From: Planctomycetota bacterium
GTDB taxonomy: Bacteria; Planctomycetota; Phycisphaerae; UBA1845; UTPLA1
Assembly (NCBI GenBank): GCA_016712275.1
Contig: JADJRI010000018.1
Location: 6,826-70,825, forward strand
DNA: 64,000 nt
Direction of reading: 5' to 3'
Below the pieces are notes generated by a model, which worked only from the letters and a program-made list of their open reading frames with translations, did not search any database and was not told where the DNA came from. The position numbers and the translations under genes were made by a program. Of the stretch, positions 1-7,609 are shown piece after piece; within the stretch, counting starts at the first letter, position 1; the number at the start of each line of letters is the position of its first letter.

Positions 1-1
1 G

Positions 2-564
2 CCCAACGACACCATCGACAAGGCCATCAAGAAGGGCACCGGCGAACTCGGTGCTGAGCAGTTTTTGCCAGCCTCATACGAAGGCTACGGCCCCGGCGGA
101 GTCGCGGTGATCGTCGATGCCCTGACGGACAACCCGGCCCGCACCGCGCCGGAAATAAAGAAGATCTTTGAACGCGGCGGCGGAAACCTTGGCCAACCCA
201 ATTGTGTTAGCTGGAATTTTTCTCGGAAGGGGATATTCGGAGTCAGCACGGCCGATGTCACGGAAGATGCACTGATGGAGATAGTTCTCAAGGCCGGCGC
301 CGAGGATGTTCAGCCCGATGGCGACGTATTCGAAGTCACCTGTGAAGTGGCGGCCTACGACTCGGTAAAACGCGCGCTGGAAGCCGGGAAAATCCCGACG
401 CAATCTTCGGAAATCACCATGATTCCGGGAACGCGCGTGACGGTTGATCCCGAAACAGCCCAGCGCGTCCTCAAAATGATCAAGGCCCCAGGGACAACGA
501 CGATGTGCAGCAGGTTTACAACAATCTCGAACTGACCGACGAACTCATCGCCAAAATGGCGTAG
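2..564 (+). CDS. yebC: YebC/PmpR family regulator (5' truncated, one frameshift)
   Basis: The gene runs in from the left edge, so its N-terminal part is missing. The visible protein shows the family core: NDTIDKAIKKGTGE, the EGYGPGGVAVIVDALTDN block and the alternating alpha/beta C-terminal half. YebC proteins bind DNA or the ribosome; members act as transcriptional regulators or relieve stalling at polyproline. The frame open from position 2 ends at 535 with a non-family tail. A shift near 488-495 restores the expected ending (DNDDVQQVYNNLELTDEL) and a TAG stop at 562-564. I therefore treat the locus as one gene with a single-base indel, more likely a sequencing error than decay. A hairpin starts directly after the TAG. 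Confidence 0.9.
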
Positions 565-586
565 CGTCCGGCCGCCGTACCGGACG
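565..586 (+). terminator. Stop-abutting hairpin, CGTCCGG family
   Basis: Arms CGTCCGG and CCGGACG flank the 8-base loop CCGCCGTA, starting at the base after the TAG of yebC. There is no T-run, so it may be a repeat element or mRNA-stabilising stem rather than a classical terminator. A near copy sits after an inferred stop near 63526. Confidence 0.5.
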
Positions 587-922
587 GAATGTTTCCGTGT
601 CCCGCACCGGGCGGAATATGCACCGTCGCCGCTGCGAACACGGATTGTGCAGCCGTACCGGACGCGAAATGATCAAACCTGCACATGACCAAATGCGTGT
701 GCTCTTGATTAGCCCATCGCCAACGGAGTAGGGCGAATGGAGAAGACGTCAGGGTTTGCCATGACTTTTTCTGCGGAACAGAATCAGTGTGAACCGCAGG
801 ACACCTGCCGATGGGTGTGGAACAGGCTAATAACCTGTTCCACACCCATCGAGAAAAAGTCTCGATTGTCACCGTAATTTGTTCCTCGACGCGTGGTCGT
901 TCCCGTGCCTTATGGAGTTTCC
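587..922. other. Intergenic region upstream of the btuF-like gene
   Basis: No credible gene is visible. It holds a stem at 770-798 (CTGCGG with CCGCAG) running into a GCAGGACACCTGCC segment (about 794-808) that resembles the B12 box of cobalamin riboswitches. The strong palindromic repeat at 810-850 follows. The middle core of a cobalamin riboswitch is not recognisable, so no riboswitch is called. Confidence 0.5.
810..850. repeat. Palindromic dispersed repeat, copy 1
   Basis: Perfect 17-base arms (GATGGGTGTGGAACAGG and its complement) flank the loop CTAATAA. It belongs to the same family as the elements at 23043, 25449, 44378, 61862 and 62638, which share a TGG-A/C-AC core and mostly a CTAATA/CTATTA-type centre. 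Confidence 0.85.
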
Positions 923-1852
923 GTGCCTAATAAATTGCGACGACCCGTGTTCGTAATTCTAGTTGTCGCAATGCTACTTCACTGTGATCGCAACGCAGTC
1001 AACGCCCCAACAACTAATCCCCAAACATCCTCCGGCCTTCAACATCTTCAATCGCCTCCCCGCCGGATCATCACCATCTCCCCCAATGCCACCGAGATGA
1101 TCGCCGCGCTCGGTGCCGCCGACCGGCTCATCGCCGTCAGCGATTATTGCCGGCCGCCCGAATCACAAGAAAGCCTGCCGCGCATCGGCGGGCTGATCGA
1201 TCCCAATCTCGAACGAATCATCACGCTCAAGCCCGATCTCGTCATCATTCGCGGTTCCAATCACGAAGTTGAGAAACTCTGCGAGACCAACCGCATCGCC
1301 TTGTATCGCGATCCTACCGAGAGTTATGCCGACATTTTCCGCACAATTCGCGAGCTCGGCGATCTGCTCAACAGCAGGCAACAGGCGGCCTCGCTCATCG
1401 AGCGCACCGAAAGTCGCATCGACCGCATCGCCAACGCCATCGCGGATCGGCCGCGCCCCCGCGTTCTCTTCACGACGGGCCGCACGCCGGAATCTCTGAC
1501 GCGCGTCACGACCTGCGGCAAGGGCACGTTTGTCGATGAAGTCATCACACGATCCGGAGGTGCGAATATTTTCGGCGATCTCGACGTCGCCTATCCCGAA
1601 GTGAGTCTCGAATCCATTGTGAGTAAACGCCCCGAGGTCATCATCGAAGTGATGCCCGGCACCCCCGATCCGACGGGGGAATTGCAGGACCGCATGACCG
1701 GACAATGGCAAAGACTCGGCGATTTGCCCGCCGTTGTCGATCGTCGCGTTTATGTTCTTACCGACGATGAAATCATCATTCCGTCGCCGCGCATCGCCGA
1801 TGCCATCGCCCGCCTGGTCCGGCTGCTTCACCCGGAGGTGTCGATTGAGTGA
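923..1852 (+). CDS. BtuF-like ABC transporter substrate-binding protein
   Basis: This is a periplasmic binding protein of the BtuF/FecB-like class (cobalamin, haem or Fe(III) chelates). After an N-terminal hydrophobic segment (VFVILVVAMLLHC, possibly an imperfect lipobox) comes the family opening RIITISPNATEMIAALGA, then LERIITLKPDLVII, a long central helix and a second lobe starting near PRVLFTTG. I chose the GTG at 923 because GGAG lies 5 bases upstream; a longer GTG start at 893 is possible. The next gene overlaps it by 8 bases and a permease follows, giving a complete SBP-ATPase-permease importer. The substrate cannot be read from the sequence. A weak B12-box-like element upstream hints at cobalamin. 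Confidence 0.88.
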   Translation: MPNKLRRPVFVILVVAMLLHCDRNAVNAPTTNPQTSSGLQHLQSPPRRIITISPNATEMIAALGAADRLIAVSDYCRPPESQESLPRIGGLIDPNLERIITLKPDLVIIRGSNHEVEKLCETNRIALYRDPTESYADIFRTIRELGDLLNSRQQAASLIERTESRIDRIANAIADRPRPRVLFTTGRTPESLTRVTTCGKGTFVDEVITRSGGANIFGDLDVAYPEVSLESIVSKRPEVIIEVMPGTPDPTGELQDRMTGQWQRLGDLPAVVDRRVYVLTDDEIIIPSPRIADAIARLVRLLHPEVSIE

Positions 1853-2666
1853 CGCACCTCAGGCACTACTGGGTTTGGATCGCCTCACCTATGGATTCCC
1901 CCTTCGGCCGGATTTTCTCAAGCCCGTCTTGGCAACGATGAATGCCGGCGAATGCTGGGCCATTGTCGGTCCGAACGGCGCCGGCAAAAGCACACTGCTG
2001 CGCCTTGCGGCTGGCCTTCGATCGCCCTCATCCGGTCGCGTTTTGATTGACGGCAGCGACCTGCGCGCCATTCCCCCGCGCGAACTGGCCCGGCGGCTTG
2101 CATTTCTGCCGCAGAATCCGCAGAGCGATTTCCCATTGCCGGTCGCGGACGTGGTTCTCATGGGCCGATTTCCCCATCGGCGGTTTGGCCTCTTTGAAAA
2201 TGCCGCCGACCGGATGGTGGCCGACGAAGTTATGGCATTAACACAAACGCGTCAGTTTGCCGATCGAACCCTTTCATCGCTTTCCGGCGGCGAAGCCCAG
2301 CGCGTGCATGTCGCGTCTGCTCTGGCGCAGCAACCCTCGATTCTGCTGCTCGATGAACCCACCGCCGCGCTCGATTTACAATACCAGCTATCGATTTTCG
2401 AGCTGGTTCGAACGCTGGCGGTCGAAAGACAAAAGCTCGTCGTGGTTGTCACCCACGATCTCAATCTAGCCGCCAGATTTTGCACCCACATTCTCCTTCT
2501 GCACGACGGCCGATGTATCGCGACCGGCACACCGGCCGACGTCCTTAAGCCGTCGATTCTCGAACCCGTCTACGGCGTGCGCATGGGCACGGCGTCGACA
2601 GCGGATGGAACGCGCGTTTTGGTGCCGCAAGTATCGCCGGAACGGCAAGGGGCAGTGCCTTCATGA
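1845..2666 (+). CDS. ABC transporter ATP-binding protein (BtuD/FecE type)
   Basis: This is the cytoplasmic ATPase of the importer. Walker A is GPNGAGKST, the Q-loop lies in LAFLPQNPQSDFPLPVADVV, the signature is LSGGEAQR, Walker B is ILLLDEPTAALD and the switch His is in VVTHDLNLAA. Translation most likely begins at a TTG at 1845, with GGAGG at 1834-1838 six bases upstream. This start overlaps the btuF-like stop by 8 bases, which suggests translational coupling. An upstream ATG in the same frame at 1734 would lie deep inside the previous gene and adds no conserved sequence. The 3' end overlaps the permease start in an ATGA arrangement. Confidence 0.92.
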   Translation: MSDAPQALLGLDRLTYGFPLRPDFLKPVLATMNAGECWAIVGPNGAGKSTLLRLAAGLRSPSSGRVLIDGSDLRAIPPRELARRLAFLPQNPQSDFPLPVADVVLMGRFPHRRFGLFENAADRMVADEVMALTQTRQFADRTLSSLSGGEAQRVHVASALAQQPSILLLDEPTAALDLQYQLSIFELVRTLAVERQKLVVVVTHDLNLAARFCTHILLLHDGRCIATGTPADVLKPSILEPVYGVRMGTASTADGTRVLVPQVSPERQGAVPS

Positions 2667-3712
2667 AGCCCCTCACGCCAACCAGATATGCGGCGAGCCT
2701 CGGCGCGTGTTTGTTTCTCGTGCTGCTTGTGGTCATCCTCGGTCCCGGCATCGGCCAAAGCGAAAGCGGCATCGGCTTTTTGGAAGCCTGGCGAGCCTGG
2801 CTTGATCCGGATCAGCGTCCGACGGACTACAACATTGCTTTCTCTTTGCGATTTCCGCGCACGCTCCTGGCGCTGCAGGCCGGCATCACATTGGGATTGT
2901 GCGGCGCGGTGTTTCAAATTTTGTTTCGCAATCCGCTCGCGACACCCTACACGCTCGGCATCTCCAGCGGCGGCTCGTTGGGTGCGCTCGTTGCGATCAG
3001 GCTCGGCTTGCAGCTTGAGCTGTGGGGAATCACTTCTGTTGCGCTCTGTGCGTTCGTCGGCGCCGTTTCGGTCATCGGATTGATTTTTCTCTTCGCCCGC
3101 GGTCTGCGACGCCTCACCACGACGGAACTGCTGCTGGCCGGCGTGACGATGGGCCTTTTTTGTTCGGCCATGATGATGCTGGTGACGTACCTTTCCACCG
3201 AGCGTCAGACCTTTGACATGGTGCGATGGATGATGGGCTCCATCGTGAGCATCAGTCTGCAGGATTCGTTGATGAATCTTCCGCTGCTCGCAATCTCATG
3301 GGTTGTCTTGATTGCACTCGCCCGCTCCCTGAATCAATACATGATGGGGGATGAGATCTCGGCGACGCGCGGCATCAACGTGAATGGTCTGCAAATCGCG
3401 TGCATTGTTTTTGCCTCGCTGGCTACCGGCGCGATTGTCGCATCATGCGGGCCGATTGGCTTTGTCGGCCTGGTCGTCCCGCAAATCGTCGTGCTGGTTC
3501 TCGGCCGCGATTGCCGACTTCTGCTTCCCTGTTCGGCATTGCTGGGCGGGGCGTTTCTCGCGATTTGCGACTGGTTCGCGCAGCTCGCTCTCGGCTGGAT
3601 GGGGAATATCTCCGGGCGGACGCTCTCCAGCGCGACGCTGCCCACCGGTGTGGTCACGGCCATCGTCGGCGTGCCCATTTTTCTTGTGCTCCTTCGCCGC
3701 AGAGCAAAGTGA
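2663..3712 (+). CDS. BtuC/FecCD-family ABC transporter permease
   Basis: A protein of 349 residues with about ten hydrophobic segments. FecCD-type features are visible: SLRFPRTLLALQAGITLGLCG near residue 70, FRNPLATPYTLGISSGGSLGA, the GPIGFVGLVVPQIV cytoplasmic coupling region and a GRTLSSATLPTGVVTAIVG C-terminal block. It is the membrane channel of the importer encoded with the two preceding genes and starts inside the stop of the ATPase gene. The substrate class (cobalamin, haem or siderophore) is not resolved. Confidence 0.93.
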   Translation: MKPLTPTRYAASLGACLFLVLLVVILGPGIGQSESGIGFLEAWRAWLDPDQRPTDYNIAFSLRFPRTLLALQAGITLGLCGAVFQILFRNPLATPYTLGISSGGSLGALVAIRLGLQLELWGITSVALCAFVGAVSVIGLIFLFARGLRRLTTTELLLAGVTMGLFCSAMMMLVTYLSTERQTFDMVRWMMGSIVSISLQDSLMNLPLLAISWVVLIALARSLNQYMMGDEISATRGINVNGLQIACIVFASLATGAIVASCGPIGFVGLVVPQIVVLVLGRDCRLLLPCSALLGGAFLAICDWFAQLALGWMGNISGRTLSSATLPTGVVTAIVGVPIFLVLLRRRAK

Positions 3713-3857
3713 TTTTCTCGATTTGAGGAGCTGCCTTGCAGCAGCGGTCAGCAGGCCATGTCCACGATTCGCCGCACTCGATTGAGGCACTTCGCGTGCA
3801 TGACTGCCAATTCGTTGCCGAATGCGGCCAATCCACGTAGCATGGCTATCGACGCCT

Positions 3858-4497
3858 ATGAATGACTCTGATCCGATCATCGAGAATCGCCGGCAGACGG
3901 ATCGCTCGCGCCGTCGCACACGCATGATGATCGGCGTCGCGACGTTACTGATTGCTTCCGGCGTCGTTGGCGGTGTATCACTTTACCATCGCTATTACGG
4001 AATTCCCAAACGATTTGCGGTTGTGGATGATCGCATCCTCTATCGCTCCGCCCAGCCGAAGCCCGCTCAAATCACCCACGTCATCGACGACCTTGGCATC
4101 AAGACCATCGTCATCGCGCGTGAGGGCACCAGCCGAAATGTGCCGGATGAAGTCAAAATCGGCGAACAGCATGGCGCCCGGGTCGTGAACATACCGGTGG
4201 AAAGTCGCCGCCCCATTCCCGATTCCCAGATTGAAGCTTTTTTTTCAGATCGTGGATGATCCCGCGCAACAGCCGGTCCTGGTTCATTGTTCCGCGGGAC
4301 GCCACCGCACCGGCCTGCTGTGTGCCCTTTACCGCATCGAGCGACAGGGTTGGACGGTCGAGCGGGCCATGGAGGAAATGCTTTCGTTCGGGTTCAATCA
4401 GGATTCGCAGTCGGCCGTCTATCTGCAACTAAAGGCTTATAAGCCGGGACAATTTCAACGAAGGCTGGGTTCCACGACGAAACAAGCGGAACCATAG
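3858..4497 (+). CDS. Membrane-anchored dual-specificity/tyrosine phosphatase-like protein (frameshifted)
   Basis: An N-terminal basic stretch is followed by one membrane helix (MMIGVATLLIASGVVGGVSL). A DSP-type phosphatase domain then starts with the typical VVDDRILYRSAQPKPAQI and continues to the signature loop HCSAGRHRTG, a complete HCX5R motif with catalytic Cys. Substrates are unknown; similar proteins dephosphorylate proteins, lipids or polyphosphates outside the cytoplasm. The frame breaks at a run of eight T (4238-4245). Seven T would restore one 212-residue protein, so this is probably a homopolymer error. The start is uncertain because no good Shine-Dalgarno is seen; an in-frame ATG exists at 3822. 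Confidence 0.8.
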
Positions 4498-4616
4498 CGC
4501 ATTGAACCCGTGAGAATTCGGGTTTGGACAGGTGTCTCTGCCGTTTTTTCTCGGCAAGTAACCGGATGCATGGGATCATCCGAAGTCGGCTGATGTGAAT
4601 CTGATCATTCTCGATC

Positions 4617-5030
4617 ATGACGATGGATGGGAGAACGATTCTGCTGGGCGCATTTGATTTTTCCAACCTGCGGGCAACCTTAACTGAAGGCTCCAGCATA
4701 GAGCTGGGCTGGCTCCTGCTCGGTATTGCCGCGCAGGTCATTTTCCTGATCTGCCTCTTCGGCCAGTGGTATGTGACGCGCAAACGCGGAAGAATGGTGC
4801 TTCCGGTCGGGATGATCTATCTGGGTCTGCTGGCAACAATACTGCTGCTGATTTACGCATCGGTGCGGCACGACATTGTCTTTGTGGTCGGCCAGTTGGT
4901 GAACATGCTGATCGGCTTTCGTCTGTTGGAAGTGGTCGGCTCGGTGAACGAGGTTGTGCATCATCGTGATGAAACGCCATTCCCCGAAATTCGTCCCGAT
5001 TCCGCGGAACGAAAGCCGCGCGATCAATAG
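4617..5030 (+). CDS. LAB_N-domain (lipid A biosynthesis N-terminal-like) membrane protein
   Basis: A protein of 137 residues with three hydrophobic helices. It matches the small LAB_N domain (Pfam PF07578) seen at the N-terminus of some lipid A disaccharide synthases and as stand-alone proteins: LGWLLLGIAAQVIFLICLFG, then QW, a basic loop with RKRGRMVLPVGMIYLGL, and VFVVGQLVNMLIGFR. The domain often accompanies glycosyltransferases or PAP2/DSP-type phosphatases in envelope lipid genes. Here the upstream neighbour is a DSP-like phosphatase on the same strand, so a shared envelope role is an inference. The C-terminus is short, charged and cytoplasmic. Confidence 0.75.
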   Translation: MTMDGRTILLGAFDFSNLRATLTEGSSIELGWLLLGIAAQVIFLICLFGQWYVTRKRGRMVLPVGMIYLGLLATILLLIYASVRHDIVFVVGQLVNMLIGFRLLEVVGSVNEVVHHRDETPFPEIRPDSAERKPRDQ

Positions 5031-5137
5031 CGGCAGACCTGCGTCGGTTGCATGATTCTTGTGGGAAGTACGATTACGTTAAGGGGAGTCGCTCACAGCG
5101 AGCTGAGAATCGACAACCAGTCTATCGAGAGACAGCA

Positions 5138-6475
5138 TCAACTTTGCAGCATCGCATGAATGCCCCGGGCCGCGATTTTTCCTTCCTGCACCGCGTCGAC
5201 CACCTCGGCCCCCTTGCTGGTGCAATCGCCGCCCGCAAATAGTTTCTTGATCGATGTGGCGCCGGTGGCCCGATCGGCCACCACGCGGCCGCGCTCCACT
5301 TTGAGCCCTGGAACGGCACTGAACAAGTCGATCAACGCCTCCTGCCCCAGCGCTTTGATCACCATGTCGGCGTGAAGAACAAACTCCGAGCCGGCCACGT
5401 ATTCGAGTTTCGCGGTTCTTCCTTCGCCCGTTTGCTTTGTTCGCGCGAATTCAACGCCTGCGGCCATTCCGCCGCGATCGACCACGCGCACGGGGGCCGC
5501 TGAAAACTCCCAGCGAATTCCATCGGATTTGGTTAACTCGTACTCATATTTGAATGCCGGCATGGCTTCCTCGCCGCGCCGATAGGCAATGGTTACTTGC
5601 TCCGCCCCCAGTCGAACCGCCGCCGTCGCGACATCGACCGCCGTGTTTCCGCCGCCGATGACGATGACGTTTTTTCCGCATTCGCATTGGTCGAGCGGCT
5701 TCAAATGGGTCTGAAAGATGAAGTCGAGTGCCTCCCAGACGCCCGGTAGCGTTTCCCCGTCGATGCCCAGCGCGGCCGTTTTGCCCAGCCCCACGGCAAG
5801 AAACACGGCATCATAATCGTTCAATAATTTCGAGACGCCCGCGCCATCGACCGGCGAGCTGCACCGCAGGTCGATGCCGCCGATCGCCTTGACCTGCTCG
5901 ACTTCGGACAGTGCAAAGGCCGTGTCATATTTATAGACCGCGATGCCATGGGTGTTGATGCCGCCGGGCAACTCCCGCGCTTCGAATACCGTCACCGCGT
6001 GTCCCGCTTTTCGAAGCTCATGGGCACAGGTCAGGCCGGCCGGCCCGCCGCCGACAATCGCCACCCGTTTACCGGTGCTTTTTCCGGCCTCGAAAAATGT
6101 TGCACCCTGGTCGCGCGCTTCATCGCAGGCAAAGCGCTGCAACCGCCCGATTTTGACCGGCGCCTGAAGCAACGTGTTGTCCACGCACGCACCTTCGCAC
6201 AACACCTCGGTGGGGCAGGCACGGGCGCACGATCCGCCAAAGATGTTGGACTCGAGAATCGTCTCCGCGGCGCCAACCGGATTCTTGTGCAGAATCTGGC
6301 GGATGAACTTGGGTACATCGATTTGCGTAGGACAAGCACGGGTGCAGGGTGCGTCATAGCAGAATAAGCACCGCGCCGCCTCGCCGATCGCCTCATCGGA
6401 CGAGTAACGGGGTTCGAGCTCTGCGAAGTTCTGCGCGAGCTGCCGCGCCCGATCGGATTCTGTGCCTTGTTTCAT
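5138..6475 (-). CDS. PreT/GltD-like FAD-NAD(P) oxidoreductase with N-terminal iron-sulfur domain
   Basis: A 445-residue flavoprotein of the glutamate-synthase small-subunit superfamily. The N-terminal Fe-S domain has clustered cysteines (CLFCYDAPCTRACPTQIDVP, then CARACPTEVLCEGAC). A FAD-binding Rossmann motif follows (VAIVGGGPAGLTCAHELRKAG), then the NAD(P)-binding motif VIVIGGGNTAVDVA and a C-terminal GGDCTSKGAEVVDAVQEGK block. Length and layout fit PreT, the NADH-binding partner of dihydropyrimidine dehydrogenase, but no preA-like gene is adjacent, so the electron partner is unknown. Because a YgeW/YgeY/SsnA set lies elsewhere in the window, a role in purine or pyrimidine catabolism is plausible. 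No Shine-Dalgarno precedes the ATG; a TATAAT box 8 bases upstream suggests leaderless mRNA. Confidence 0.85.
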   Translation of the reverse strand: MKQGTESDRARQLAQNFAELEPRYSSDEAIGEAARCLFCYDAPCTRACPTQIDVPKFIRQILHKNPVGAAETILESNIFGGSCARACPTEVLCEGACVDNTLLQAPVKIGRLQRFACDEARDQGATFFEAGKSTGKRVAIVGGGPAGLTCAHELRKAGHAVTVFEARELPGGINTHGIAVYKYDTAFALSEVEQVKAIGGIDLRCSSPVDGAGVSKLLNDYDAVFLAVGLGKTAALGIDGETLPGVWEALDFIFQTHLKPLDQCECGKNVIVIGGGNTAVDVATAAVRLGAEQVTIAYRRGEEAMPAFKYEYELTKSDGIRWEFSAAPVRVVDRGGMAAGVEFARTKQTGEGRTAKLEYVAGSEFVLHADMVIKALGQEALIDLFSAVPGLKVERGRVVADRATGATSIKKLFAGGDCTSKGAEVVDAVQEGKIAARGIHAMLQS

Positions 6476-6483
6476 GGGGCCCG

Positions 6484-6516
6484 ATTATAACCAATGACCC
6501 TAAGGCGACCTTAGGG
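6484..6516 (-). promoter_or_regulatory. Candidate leaderless promoter with palindromic operator for the PreT-like gene
   Basis: Reading the minus strand, a perfect TATAAT lies at 6489-6484, only 8 bases before the ATG at 6475, so transcription should start at or next to the start codon. Just upstream, CCCTAAGG and CCTTAGGG form a perfect inverted repeat (6498-6505 and 6509-6516) where a repressor would block polymerase. No clear -35 hexamer is seen. Functional assignment is inference. Confidence 0.5.
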
Positions 6517-7047
6517 ATGAAGAAAATGATGGTGGACCCTGGCAGTACTGGAATGAACGGGCTCGGCTGCATCGTTTTACCAACGCGCAAATCATGCCGA
6601 GACCCGCGCAGCGAGGCCGTGACCCGCTGAGATTAGGTATGCGTTCGGAGTGTTTCATTATTGGACCATACCACAAGATGTTGTGTATTGAACTAATATT
6701 GGGTTGTGATTTTGTGTAATTCACAGCCTCGTGTTGCACCAGTGGAATCGTTGTTAGTGCTTTAATTTCAACGGTTTGCCCGATAATTGCGCGAGTTTAC
6801 GCCAGTGCTTGTATTATGAATCTGTAATCATGCAAACCTACATATAGTGGGTTCTGCGTCCATGAAAAACTCAAGTTTCAATACTGTCCATGCCGATATT
6901 TCTGGTATGACGGGAAGCACGCAAAGGGCCTCGCGACAGGCAGATTTTGCCCCCTTCGTGTAACCCAGAAAAAAAGTAAATTATCAGACGAGCAAAAGGC
7001 AAGTTCATAACGTAGGCAATGTGAGGCGGGGCAGCAGAAGAAGCAGG
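6517..7047. other. Intergenic region between the PreT-like gene and flgM
   Basis: About 530 bases with lower G+C than the neighbouring genes. Short open frames exist on both strands but none has a ribosome binding site plus recognisable content. No RNA gene or repeat of the window's families was found. Confidence 0.5.
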
Positions 7048-7335
7048 ATGGTTGGTAATATGACGGACGTAAACGCAATCGGAACACTGGCCTCGACCAC
7101 AACTCTAAGGGAATTCGCTCACCAGTCCTTCAAGCGAACGTCGGACGAAGGCAACTAGCAATTTGGCGATCGGGTGGAAATCTCTGAGGTGGCTGCGTTT
7201 CTCAGTCGGCTGGCGGAGTTGCCGGAGACCAGGGCACGCAAGATCGTGGATATTCGTAACGTGATCCAAAACGACTCCTATGACGTGGACAGTAAATTGA
7301 ATGCCGCCGTCGATAAGCTCTTCGCCGAGCTTTGA
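7048..7335 (+). pseudogene. flgM: FlgM-like anti-sigma-28 factor gene interrupted by an in-frame TAG
   Basis: A continuous frame from ATG 7048 (alternative ATG 7060) to TGA 7333-7335 encodes 95 codons, with an in-frame TAG at 7156-7158. The part after the TAG is clearly FlgM-like: DRVEISEVAAFLSRLAEL, then TRARKIVDIRNVIQNDSYDV and DSKLNAAVDKLFAEL, matching the helical sigma-28-binding half. FlgM holds the flagellar sigma factor inactive until hook completion. Either the TAG is a base error, or translation starts at the GTG at 7174, or the gene is inactive. No other flagellar gene lies nearby. A strong terminator follows at 7414. Its small size and shifted coding content make it easy to miss. 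Confidence 0.7.
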
Positions 7336-7413
7336 TCGCAGCGACATACGCATGCGTCGGACTCAACACGACGCATTCACAATCTTCCGTCGCAGTGCAT
7401 GAAAATTGAAGAT

Positions 7414-7446
7414 GGGCCGCCCAGTCGGGCGGCCCGCTTCGTTTTT
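7414..7446 (+). terminator. Rho-independent terminator after flgM
   Basis: Perfect 9-base arms GGGCCGCCC and GGGCGGCCC with the loop AGTC, followed by GCTTCG and a run of five T at 7442-7446. It fits the 3' end of the flgM-like gene. Confidence 0.8.
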
Positions 7447-7609
7447 ATCAGAGCCGCCGAATTGCCGCCAGGCGCTTCTTGACCCCGCCTTCGTGACATC
7501 GATACGATCAGTATGCGTGGCATGTGGCCGCTCCGCGCTGCATGCGCATGCAACGTCCGTCCCATCTTGTTTTCGGACGAACCTGATTGGCAGGAAGGGA
7601 ATAGGAAGA

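Noticed and set aside
587..922. A confident cobalamin riboswitch
   Set aside because: Only the B12-box-like end and a GTGTGAA piece are visible; the central core is missing, so it is listed only as a weak finding.
1734..1844. ATG at 1734 as start of the BtuD-like gene
   Set aside because: It lies 119 bases inside the btuF-like gene and encodes non-conserved basic sequence; the TTG at 1845 has an ideal ribosome site.
6517..6630. A 37-codon plus-strand frame (MKKMMVDPGSTGMNGLGCIV)
   Set aside because: No ribosome site at proper spacing, no hydrophobic or domain pattern, and it lies in a promoter region of the opposite strand.
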